NCBI RefSeq assembly: GCF_034190915.1
Contig: NW_026947503.1
Coordinates: 25,936,532-26,000,531 of the forward strand
Length of the DNA: 64,000 nt
From: Cavia porcellus
Taxonomy: Eukaryota; Chordata; Mammalia; Rodentia; Caviidae
Direction: 5' to 3'
A program made the position numbers and the translations under genes. A model generated the notes under the pieces. That model was not told where the DNA came from and did no database searches. It worked only from the letters and a program-made list of their open reading frames with translations. Each line of letters starts with the position of its first letter. Position 1 is the stretch's first letter. Below, in pieces: positions 1-9,577 of the stretch.

Positions 1-680
1 CCTGAGATCAGAACTCAGAACCGTGTCTGACTCCCTCTAGTGGCTACTGGAAGAGCTCAGATCTTTAGAAGGTTCTCAGAAGAGGATGAGCTGAAAGTGA
101 CTGACTTTGGTCTCCATCAGAAAGTGCAGATGTATTGAGATACCCATTACCCCACCAAAAAGCTACTGCTGCTGTGCTGGGGTAGATTGACATGGATCAG
201 GACTCTGTCTCTGCAGATTGTCTGCCATTGAAAGCAGAGACAAACTTGGACAAACCTGGAAGTAGACCTTAAATTTTTTTTTGTCTTCTCCCTCTTCTCA
301 TGTTTGTCTTTGATTTTTAGTTTTTGTTTATTTTCATTGTTTGATCTTATTTTTATGTAAATGTAAATGTAGTTTCTAGACTCCTTGTGACTCTGTTTCT
401 GTTCTTTTTATCTCTTCATTCACCCTTCCCTCCAGCCTTTAATATTAGTTTCCCAAAGTTAGCATAATTCCTCTTGGTCCTCTGATCTTACTTTTAACCT
501 CTTCCTCTTTTTCCAGTTCTCCACTTTCTTCTTAAACTATATTAAATGTTAACCCCTGAGGGCAAAATTGATGTATCAATTGTCATGTCATTGTATACTG
601 CATATAATTTTCTGGTTTGCTCAGTCTATCATTTTCTAGGCTGTTTGATGCTATTGGTACCACTGTAGCCAAAATTGATA
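1..680. other. Unassigned intergenic DNA
   Basis: No gene, splice-supported exon or clearly nameable repeat was recognised. The stretch becomes T-rich after about 270. The only open frames are short and have no family signature. It may include degraded repeat sequence that cannot be named by eye. Confidence 0.4.
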
Positions 681-1110
681 TAAATGTTCTTTTTTATTTT
701 AAAGAAGATAAAACAGAACAAAATACATCAAAACAGTGTATAAGATACAGGACTTCAAAACATTACAAAATCAACAATAGGTACCATAATGCCTTTTGAT
801 GTCTTCAAAATAGCTGCAGATAACTTTGGACACAGTAAAAATCAAACAGAACAGAATAAAATAGAAATAATAAAAAAAGAATGCTATAAAGTACTTCGAA
901 ACAAGCCTATAGTAAATCCAAAATTGCTACTGTAATATATCTTGCTATCTTTGAAATACCTGCCACTGCCATCGGATTTGACATAACAAAACAAAAGAGA
1001 ATAAAACCCAACCCAACAAAACAAAGGAAACAATATAGGACTACCAAAACAAGACCATAGGGAATCAACAAGGGCTGCAACCCTCAGAAGGAGATCCTCC
1101 CTAGATGTCA
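681..1110 (-). mobile_element. L1 3' UTR fragment, minus strand
   Basis: The left end reads T-rich then TTTTAAAGAAGATAAAA. This is the reverse complement of the L1 3' end seen in sense at about 21780-21800. The rest has the A-rich 'aaaacaaaaca' character of L1 3' UTRs elsewhere in this window. It has no coding capacity. The boundary with the next, plus-strand L1 is approximate. Confidence 0.5.
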
Positions 1111-1249
1111 CACTGTGTACCGCTCTCCTCTGAACCTATGATCAGACCACTGGCCCTAGACCTGCAATGTTAGTGAAACACCAAAGCACCACAGACATCC
1201 AATTGCATTTCATCTCCATAGCTATCATCACAGCCTGTGTTTCTCTGGA

Positions 1250-1590
1250 TAAGCCAGTCACTTATGGTGAGGGTGGCTGGTAGTTCTTGTTTGCTAGCCT
1301 GCATGCTGGAAGGGGCTGGGGTATGTCTATTCAAGACCAGCAGTGGCCTGTGCATGGTGCTGGTTTCCAGACTGGGCTTGTTTGCTGGTGTGGCTTTGTT
1401 CTCTTTACCACTGATCTGCAAATGGTACTGACTCATAGGGAGAAGCTGGAGTCTGTCTGTTCCAGTCTGACAGCAGTCTGTGCAAGGCCCTGGTTCCTAG
1501 ACTGGGCTTACTTGCTGGTGTGGCTTTGTTCTCTCTACCCCCAGTCTACGAATGGTGCTGATTCATAGGGAAAGGCTGGAGTCTGTCGGG
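1250..1590 (+). repeat. Tandem units (period 130 bp) in an L1 5' UTR
   Basis: The string ACTGGGCTT starts at 1371 and again at 1501. Both are followed by CTTGCTGG- or TTTGCTGG-type sequence, TGTGGCTTTGTTCTCT, a diverged middle and CATAGGGA. A third partial unit ends near 1590 with GGCTGGAGTCTGTC. These are about two and a half imperfect copies of a 130-bp unit just upstream of ORF1. Repeated promoter 'monomers' are known in some rodent L1 5' UTRs. That this one acts as a promoter is inferred from position only. Confidence 0.7.
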
Positions 1591-2039
1591 GGGCAGCATG
1601 ACATAAGTGTTCTAAACAGCTGTTGATCCTGGTATTCCACAACCAAGGTTGACTAAGGTTTGCAGAAAATATTATGGCACAGTGAAAAGGACCAAGGACT
1701 GGACCAAACAACTTCCCATCTCCAACAAACTGAAGAGGCAAAATCTTCCAACAGGTTCAAAACCCCAAAACCAGGCTATACCTGGAAGATACTTCAGAGA
1801 AGTAGACATCACCTAAGGGTCCTAAACACTAGCAATAATGCAACCTATCATAGAAATTTACAAGCCTCACCACAGAAATTAAACATAAAAAGTGAAAGAA
1901 AGAAAAAATGAATGAATACACCTAAACAAAATACAGCCCCAGACATTGAGTTAGTCAAAGGCAAATCCAGGGGGCAATGAGGTGAGACAATCAGAAAGCC
2001 TCCCACCAGGCCTCTCTGAAGTGGTAAAACAAAGCTATT

Positions 2040-3600
2040 GAATGAGGCTCTGGAAAAAATAAAATTAGAAATAATCTCTCAGTTAACTACAGAGATGGTG
2101 TCCAAAATAAGGACCATGCTTAGTGATGCTAGAGCAGATACAGAGAAAAAAATAGAAGAGCCTAAGAAAATTATGGAAGTTCAGCATAGGAAAAAAATGG
2201 AATCATAAAGCAGATTCAAGCAGATATCCAGGAGAACAAAAACTCCATTGAATGTATTCTAAGCAGATTAGGCCAATGTGAGGGCAGGATCTCAGATACT
2301 GAAGACAGGGTTGCCGTTAGTGACCAGAAAAGAAAGATTTCTCAAAATAGCAAGGTATCATAAGAAATCAATCCTGCAGCTGCTAGATGAAACAAAGAAT
2401 AACTTAAAATTGATTTGAGCCAATGATAAAAAGCAGGAGATGCCCAAAATGACATCAAGAAAATATTCACAGGTATTCTGGTAGAAAACTTCCCTGGTAG
2501 AGAAAAATATTTGATATAGAGATAAAAGAGGCACACAGAAATTCATTAGCCATGATTTAAAAAAATTTACAGCCAGGCATATCATAGTAACAATTCCAGA
2601 ACTTCAACACAAGAATAGAGTCTTAAAAGCTATTAGGGAAAAGAAAGAAATCACCTACAAAGGAGAGCTTATCAAAATCACAACTGACTTCTCAGCATAA
2701 ACTATCAAGTCAAAGAGAGCTTGGAATGAAGTATTCCAAGTTCTAAAGGAAAAATTCTTTTTAAAAACTTTTTTCATTATTTTGAAGATAGTAAAATACA
2801 ATAGAGCAAGAGGGAACAAAGCCAATTTAGACAGTGTGGTGAAATTGGTACAGAACCTCACAGCAGCTTACCAGGATAACAGTAGTAGGTACCACAGTAT
2901 ATGTTGTTATCTTTACAATAGTTGTTCTTTCAATCAGGTATAGCAAAATAAAACAAAATCAGAACATTATAGAACTTATCAAAACAGAATATTGAATAGA
3001 GCAATATCATTAATCAGAATAAAGCAAAAACAATGGTAAAAATATTTGCCTTCAAAGAGATGGTAGGAGGAAATCCTCTTTATTTGCTATATTGCATCTG
3101 GTCAACCTCCCAAGAGATGCTCAGATCTCTGGCTCCCATTTGCTAATGGGGTTGAGGGATGTTTGATTCTCAGCCCATGCGCTGGTAGGCTCATTATTGC
3201 TTAGCAGGGAGGCGAACCGGTTGCTTGGTTTCCCAGCGCCCTAAGTTCCAACATGGTGCGGACCTCAGGAGATGCTGGTGGTTCTCCCCCTGGGGGTGCC
3301 TCAGCCTGCCACACCACAGCCACTTGCCAGGGAAGCAAGCTAGGAAAACAACTTTCAACCCAGAGTGATGTACCCAGAAAAACTATCTTTCAAAGCTGAT
3401 GGAGAAATAAGATACTTCCATGACAAGAACACTTGAGAACAATTATAGGCAGTAAATCAGCTCTCTAAAGTGTTCTGAAGGACATTCTAGAAAGAGATAA
3501 TGACTACAGCTCCATGAACCCTAACAGAAAGAATTCACAAGCAACAAAACAATTAGAGGGAAGGAAAAGTATGAGGATGGGGAGCCAACAACAGGAAAAG
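2040..3600 (+). pseudogene. L1 ORF1 remnant, interrupted
   Basis: Degenerate ORF1p-coding sequence. A helical, coiled-coil-like stretch lies at about 2050-2450. Next comes RRM-like sequence, then the segment encoding the 'ITYKGELIKITTDFSA'-like motif at about 2650-2700, shared with the ORF1 copies at 7705-8391 and near 54340. An insertion at 2755-3341 splits it, and the C-terminal part resumes at about 3349. In-frame stops are present, for example after the TDFSA motif. In a live element this protein would coat L1 RNA as an RNA-binding trimer. This copy cannot encode it. Confidence 0.75.
2755..3341 (-). mobile_element. L1-derived insertion inside L1 ORF1
   Basis: It is bounded by a 7-bp duplication AGGAAAA (2748-2754 and 3342-3348), and ORF1 sequence continues on each side. 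The left half is a reverse-complemented L1 3' UTR beginning with a T-rich tail. The right half (about 3060-3341) is GC-rich and CpG-containing, and looks more like an L1 5' UTR than a 3' UTR. No ORF1 or ORF2 sequence is seen between the halves. It may be an internally deleted L1. The TSD is short, so the exact ends are moderately supported. Confidence 0.65.
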
Positions 3601-4428
3601 TCATAACAAAGACAAATAAATACCTATCAATTATGACCATTAATGTTAATGGTCTCAATTCACTAATCAAATGACACAGACTGGCAGAATGGATCAGGAA
3701 GCAAGATCCAACAACATGCTGTATACAAGAAACACATTTGACTCAAAAAGAAATTCAGAGACTGAAAGCCAAAGGATGGAAAACAATGCTCCATGCAACA
3801 GGAACCCAGAAAAAAGTAAGGACAGTTATCCTATTTGCAGACAAAGTGAATTTCAAGCCGATACATTTCAAGAGGAAGAGATAACAACCATAAATATATA
3901 TGCAACAAATACTAGTAAACCCAACTATATAAAACCAATACTAACAGACATGAAAAATCAAATAAGCCCTAATACGAATTTATATTGGGGGACCTCAATA
4001 CTCTACTGTCACAAAAATACAGCTCAACTAGACAAAAAGTCAACAATAAAGTATTAGAACCAAACCAAACTTTTGAGTAAATAAACTTGTAGATGTCGTT
4101 AGAATTTTCCACCCCACAACATTAGAATGCACATTCTTCTCAATTGCACATGAGATGCTCTTCAAAATAGACCACATACTGGCTCATAATACATATAAAG
4201 GGATTGAAATTATCCCATGCATACTCTCAGGCCACAATGTATTGAAACTGGAAATCCATGGCAAAAGAAACCACAAGAATTTCATAAACATGTGGAAATT
4301 ACATAGCACCTGCTGAGCAACCAATGGGTCACAGATGAAATTAAAGAAGATATTAGACAATTTTTACAGTTGAATGATAACAACAGTACAACATACTGGA
4401 ACTTATGGGACACAATAAGAGCAGTCTT

Positions 4429-4637
4429 TTTTTTTCCGTTATAAAAATTTTATTTAAAGAGAAAAATAGCAAAATAGAAAAAAGGGTAGAAATAATACAG
4501 AATTAAAAAAAAAGAAATCACTAGTTGATAAATTAAGTACTGTCATCTTAGTTACAAAATTAAAGTTACAAAATTAAAGCTACAAAATTAAAGCATGTAA
4601 AGTGGACATTCAAACAGTGATACTGCAAACAGTTCTG
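4429..4637 (-). mobile_element. 209-bp 5'-truncated L1 3' end
   Basis: A perfect 15-bp TSD, AATAAGAGCAGTCTT, lies at 4414-4428 and 4638-4652. The insert begins with a run of T (a reverse-strand poly(A) tail) and is reverse-complemented L1 3' UTR. This is standard target-primed reverse transcription into the ORF2 of an older L1. The TSD is unusually clear, so the ends are well supported. Confidence 0.9.
4551..4594. repeat. Three tandem 15-bp units in an L1 3' UTR
   Basis: The unit TTACAAAATTAAAG (with G or C joining) occurs three times in a row inside the 209-bp L1 3' UTR insertion. The equivalent position of another L1 3' UTR copy, near 5390-5405, has the sequence once in diverged form. This points to local expansion by slippage. 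Confidence 0.75.
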
Positions 4638-6155
4638 AATAAGAGCAGTCTTAAGAGGAAAACTTGTAACAGTAAATACCCTATCAGGAAAATAGAGGAA
4701 GTGCACATAAACAACTTAACGATGAACCTCAAGCTTGTAGACAAAGAAGCACAGGCTAAGTAAAAAGCTCACACAAGGGAGGAAATTATAAATATCAGAG
4801 CAGAATTTAATGCTTGGAAGACTAAAAAACAATACAATCAATGAATCACAGAGTTGGTTCTTTGAAAGACTGAATAAAATTGACAAGCCCTTAGTCAACC
4901 TTATCAAAAAAACAAGGAAAGACTCACATCCAGCCAGACTATGGGGATAAAAGTCTATTGCTAGACATTATTTACATTTTTTAAATTTTAAAGACAAAAG
5001 AAAATAAGATAAAACTTCAAAACACAACAATTAGGGAATAACAATGGTATATTCATTGTGCATTATTGTCTTCAAATCAGTTACTCAGAATACAAGACAT
5101 CTGCATTTAATCATCTGAACAAAATTAGCACAAAACTTTCTCTTCAGTGAGTGCAGGGAAATCATTAGTATAACTACCCTAACTATCCTTTATGTGTATA
5201 GTTCCTTCCAGGTTCTCACACTAGTGAGATATATGTTTACACAAGAATTTCTGATTTTTTAACTTTATTAAAGAAAACAAACAAAACAGAAAAAAGGGTA
5301 GAAATAATACATAATTTCAAAGAAAAAATAGACTAAGAAATTGCTAGTTGATAGTTACATATTGTCCTCTTACAAATAGTTGTTCAAGTTACAAAAGTGA
5401 AGCATACAAAGTGGACATTCACACAGCGAGACTGCAAACAATTCTTTTCAACTGTCCAACAAAAACTTAGTAATGTGGTTAACAATCCTATATACTTAAA
5501 CATACATGCAGTTATCCATATCTTCATGTATGTTAAGATTAAACTAACCAAAGCAGGCTAAAATCACTCTGAACAAAGAATAATAGTATTGTTGGATTTC
5601 ACTTCATGATACTACGGGATCAGCAGTAGGTACTGTAGTGTCTCTTTTTCTTCAAAGTAGTTGTTCACGTAATCATGCATTATAAGGTCAGTTCTCATAA
5701 ACTATTAATATGTTCTACACATGTACAAGTCTCTATATGTATTTCTATCCTTTCTATATTAGAAGGAGAAACAAAACAAAGCAAGACAAAACAAAACATA
5801 TTCCTATAAACACATTAAAGGAAAAAGTCATATAAAACCACAGTACAAGGTGTTCTACAGTGGTTACTGTGTGGTCTCTTGTTATCTTCAATAGAATTGT
5901 CTATATTATCAGGCATAGTACAATTGAATATAACAGTATATAACAATATTAATAAAAACAAAACATTGTAGATAGTGTAAAACTTTAAACCAGAATGGGT
6001 ATCTAGTGAATCTTGTCATCTTCAGTGTAGTTGCCTGTATTCTCAGACTTGATCCTGTCCATCATAATAGTTTTGAATAAAATCCATTGATACCAAAACA
6101 GCAGTCTAACAAACCAGATTCAACTAAGAACAGTCATAGTAAAACAGTAGCTTCA

Positions 6156-7050
6156 ATCTGCGCTGTTTCACTGTTATGCCCTCTTTTTTCTCAATCTCCA
6201 CTCCATTATTTACTTTTTTATTTTTATCCGTTTAATTAAAGGGGAAAAAATAGCAGGATATAATATAGTAACCCACTTTGACTTTCTATTATCTCGATTT
6301 GAAGCCCTGTATTACTCTCACCATCTTGTTTTTGACTGATGTTCCCCTATTCTGTTTTGCTGGATAGTATCAGGTTCGAAAGTTTAGGTATCAGCTGTGA
6401 AGATAATGAGATTCATTATAACGCCCATTCTCGTTGACTTTTATCTACTTTTGAAGACCTACAATGTCTCCAATGTTTTGGTTTTGTCGGTTTTGTTCTT
6501 TACTGTTTTGTTCAATTGTATTATAACTAATGATATAGGCAATTCTATTAGAGATAGCGGGAGGCATTATGGTAACCATTGTTGATCACCTTGTATTATG
6601 TTTTTATATTATCTATTATGTCCACCCTTTTGACTTGACCGATTCTGTTCTGTTATGTCTCATTTGGTTTTACTCTCTTCCAAAAAAGCAATAAGAACCG
6701 TGGGAGCAATGAAACCCAAAACGTGTAATAGTCATTGTACAAAAGAGAGGAAAAGAAAGTGCTCTAAACTATATAACTGCATGTATATTTAAGTGTATAA
6801 GATAGAAAATGATATCACAGAGTTTTATTGGATCATTGAACAGAACTGTTTGCAGTATCATTGTTGGAATGTCCACTCTACAAGCTTTAATTTTGTGACT
6901 TGAACAATTATTTCTAAGATGGCAATATGTAATCCATTAACTAATGATTTCCTACTGTTCATCTTTTTCTTCTGTAAATCTGTATAACTTGTACCCTTTC
7001 ACTGTTTTTTTTTTCTTTTCTCCTTACATAAAAAATTTAAAAAAAAACAA
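6156..7050 (+). mobile_element. 895-bp L1 3' end nested in the half-L1
   Basis: A perfect 15-bp TSD, AAAACAGTAGCTTCA, lies at 6141-6155 and 7051-7065. The insert is plus-strand L1 3' UTR ending in an A-rich tail. Its 3' part is collinear with the insertion at 39308-40092. The host half-L1 3' UTR resumes immediately afterwards on the minus strand. There is no coding potential. Confidence 0.9.
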
Positions 7051-7537
7051 AAAACAGTAGCTTCAGATTAAGTTAATAGGAAATTAGGGATGAGTACCAT
7101 ATTATATCCTGCTATTTTTCGATAGCTGTCTGTGTGCAAGCAGACAAACTGGGACAGAATATAATCTAAACAAAACAGTGTGAGTAACATGAATTTTAAA
7201 TCCCCTTTCACTCCCACAGGGTGCACTGTGCATTTTTGGGTCCCACCAGCTCTCTCAGTTTTTAGATTGAGAGGGCGACCTGCTATTTACCTAAGTAGTT
7301 CCAAACCTTCTCCCTCTTGGGCTTGATCTCAAGTTGTATTCCTTTACCTACAAAACCTGTCTTTCCAATCTATCTGCAGGTGCTGGTTGAGTTGCCCCTA
7401 TTACTTTCTGGTTCCCCATCACATAGAGCATTGTTTTCTCATATTTGATTTTCAGTTTGTAGACCCTTTTTCAGATTAATTATATTTCCTATATAGAGCA
7501 TCTTGGTAGACCCTTCCTCCTGATCTACTCTGCCTGT

Positions 7538-7590
7538 CTGTCTTTCTTTCTCTCTTTCTTTTCTTTTTTTCCTTTCTTTTTTCTTTGTGT
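7538..7590. repeat. Polypyrimidine low-complexity tract
   Basis: A C/T-only or nearly C/T-only run (CTTTCTTTCTCTCTTTCTTTTC and similar) sits between the ORF1 and ORF2-remnant segments of the half-L1. On its sense strand it is a purine tract. Slippage-prone sequence with no other signal. Confidence 0.8.
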
Positions 7591-7704
7591 ATCAAGGCCA
7601 TCTATGTTAGAGATTATAGTCAACCTTCTCTGCCTCATTTCTGCTATGCTATTTTTCTGCAACTGGTTGTCTACTTTTCTCCTTCATTCCACTTTCTGCT
7701 CCGT

Positions 7705-8391
7705 TTATTGAGACCTCTCTGCCACTGTTCCTGATATCCTGGTATTTTTCTCTCTCTCTCTAGAATCCTTCAATATCCACTTTAGGGTTGGATTGGTGGT
7801 CATAAATTCCTCCAGTTCCTTTTTGTCATGGAAGCATCTTGTTTCTCCATTAATTTCTAGAGACAGTTTTTCAGGATACATCAATCTGGGCTGGAGGTTA
7901 TTTTCTTTCAGGGCTTGGAATACTTTGCTCCAAGCTCTTCTTGATTTGATAGTCTGTGTCAAAAAGTCTGCTGTGATTTTGATGGGTTTTCCTTTATAGG
8001 TGATCTGTTTCTTTTCTCTGATGGCTTTTAATATTCTGTTCTTATATTGAATTTCTGGGATCTTGATTATTATATGCCTGGGTGTAGCTCTGTTTTGGTT
8101 GTAGGTGGCTGGAGTTCTGTATGCCTCATACATCTGAATATCATTTCCTTTTACTATGCTTGGGACGTTTTCCTTAATTATTTCTGTGAATAGCCTTTGT
8201 ATTTCCTTTGTTTTTACCCCTGCTTCTTCATTCACATTGTTTATTATTAAGTTATAGATCCTCTTATCATCTTCTAGTCTTTGCAGTGTTACTGCCTGTT
8301 TCCTTGTTATGTTTAAGAGATTTTTCCTTGCATAATCACACATTGCTAACCTGTCTTCCAGTTTGAATGGTCTATCCTTAGTTTCTTTCAA
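7705..8391 (-). CDS. L1-type ORF1 protein fragment (half-L1 ORF1p), 228 residues open
   Basis: This is the longest retroelement ORF1 reading frame in the window. The N-terminal part (about residues 1-45) is helical and probably the end of the coiled coil. An RRM-like domain follows (about 46-125, with 'NLIINNVNEEAG' and 'PRHIIIKIPEIQ'). The C-terminal domain comes next (about 125-205), with 'ITYKGKPIKITADF', 'SRRAWSKVFQALKENN' and 'RCFHDKKELEEFMTTNPTL'. Full L1 ORF1 proteins are usually about 300-380 residues, so the N-terminus is missing or frame-shifted. Upstream minus-strand sequence to about 8640 still looks ORF1-like. Its known role is as a nucleic-acid chaperone that coats its RNA. Host function is not suggested. 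It is open while the neighbouring L1 ORFs are shattered, which could mean younger age or trans-mobilisation by L1 ORF2p. Whether it is expressed is unknown. Confidence 0.75.
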   Translation of the reverse strand: MKETKDRPFKLEDRLAMCDYARKNLLNITRKQAVTLQRLEDDKRIYNLIINNVNEEAGVKTKEIQRLFTEIIKENVPSIVKGNDIQMYEAYRTPATYNQNRATPRHIIIKIPEIQYKNRILKAIREKKQITYKGKPIKITADFLTQTIKSRRAWSKVFQALKENNLQPRLMYPEKLSLEINGETRCFHDKKELEEFMTTNPTLKWILKDSREREKNTRISGTVAERSQ

Positions 8392-9577
8392 GCAGTTTTG
8401 CCAGTTTTTATGGAGTTTTTATTTCCTGCTAATCTCTTTGAACCTGCTTCATGTATTCTAGGTTTTCTTTATATTCTTCATCAAACATTTCTCTCCTTTT
8501 TTTTGTGTTCCTCCATTCTTCTGTCTGAGTCTTCTCGAGAGGTGCTTAGTATTTGTTTTATTAATCTACTTATATCTTGCTTTACTTGATTAAATGTTTC
8601 ACTGTTCAGCTCATCTATGAGGTCCCAAAGATATCTCTTTATGTCCACTGATGCCATGTTTGATATTGCCTGTTTGCTGCCCTAAGTCTCTTTTGTATTT
8701 ACCTCTCCTGGATCAATGTCCTCAGGGCTGGGGGCTGGGGACTTTTTCTTGTTTCTTTCTCTTGTCATGTTTTTGGTTTCTTCCAAACAGCTGTATAGAG
8801 GAGGTCCCAGCCCCTTTCCTTGTTGGTTATGGTTCTTCTGAAGTGCACTGGCTAGGGTTTTGTGTCCTCTCCAGTTTGCTGTTGGTCACTGAAATGCAAG
8901 CAGGGGTGGCGTATGCTGGCCCCTCCCCTCCAGGTCAGTCAACCTGTGGAGGCCTTCACTGCATTAGTGTGCACTGTGTGTTTGGAACTGGTTTGGAGCA
9001 ACTTATTGGGTCCCGGCCAGAGGCATGACCCAGACCAAGCATATCCCACCAATCTGGTCTGGGAAGGGAACAAAACTGAATGAAGTCACTGCTGTTCCTT
9101 GTTCCTGCCCGTCCTGCCCAATTCCAATATATAGTCCAGTTTGTCACCCCTTTCCTATGGGAGGGTCTTATCCCAGCACTTGGTGGGTAATGCAGGTCTC
9201 TTGTTGGCTCTGTTCTCCACTAGGCTCATTGACCTCCTACTTCAGCATGACCACATTTCCCACAAGTCACAGCAGGGGGAGTTCAGTCAACTCTGTTGAA
9301 GAAGTGAGAGTTTGGGCAGCTTGGCGAGTTGCAGCGGCACCAGTTCGGGCACTGTGGTGAGGGCATCATGCCCGTAATCTTAGCTGCTCCAACGGTAACC
9401 CCAGGAGTGTATGTTTGACCAGTTCTTTTCCCTTTAGTTTCTTCCTGGGTTGAGAGGATCTATCTCCCTCTGTCCAGACCTCCCTACAATGTTTCCAGCA
9501 TCGGAGTTGTCTTTCTCAGGGAGCCTTCATATTCTGCTGCTTATCTATCCACCATCTTGGGGGAGTATTTCTGATTT

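Larger units (their letters stand above)
1111..4965 (+). mobile_element. L1 retrotransposon, plus strand, 3'-incomplete
   Basis: The order is a GC-richer 5' UTR with tandem units (about 1250-1590), an ORF1 region (about 2040-3600) and the start of ORF2 (from about 3630). ORF2 stops near 4965, where a minus-strand L1 begins, so the reverse transcriptase and 3' UTR are absent. Two later minus-strand L1-derived insertions (2755-3341 and 4429-4637) interrupt it. Both reading frames contain stops and frameshifts. It corresponds collinearly to the full-length L1 at 53264-59419 but is clearly more diverged. The left boundary is approximate. Confidence 0.8.
3623..4965 (+). pseudogene. L1 ORF2 5' part (endonuclease region), degenerate
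   Basis: It begins with sequence matching the ORF2 start at about 54690. The equivalent of 'ITINVNGLNSPIKRNRLAEW' is recognisable but frame-shifted. An open segment at 3671-4057 covers an out-of-frame portion. The region continues through endonuclease-domain sequence and, after the 209-bp insertion at 4429-4637, into the linker before the RT domain. The RT and C-terminal domains are missing. ORF2p in live L1s nicks target DNA and reverse-transcribes L1 RNA. This copy is dead. Confidence 0.75.
5258..9566 (-). mobile_element. HAL1-like 'half-L1': 5' UTR, ORF1 and 3' UTR without ORF2
   Basis: It is bounded by an 11-bp duplication ATTTCTGATTT (5247-5257 and 9567-9577). Read on the minus strand it has a GC-rich 5' UTR (about 9566-8660), ORF1 (about 8640-7705) and a short remnant of the ORF2 start (about 7690-7380). 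A long 3' UTR (about 7200-7066 and 6155-5258) follows. The RT and most of the endonuclease are absent. Excluding the nested 6156-7050 insert it is about 3.4 kb. L1-derived half-L1s that keep ORF1 and lose ORF2 are a known mammalian class (HAL1). Assignment to a named family is not possible by eye. Confidence 0.75.

Noticed and set aside
7705..8391. Domesticated host gene derived from L1 ORF1
   Set aside because: It sits inside an element with its own UTRs and TSD, the N-terminus is incomplete, and nothing indicates a host promoter or splicing. The half-L1 explanation suffices.
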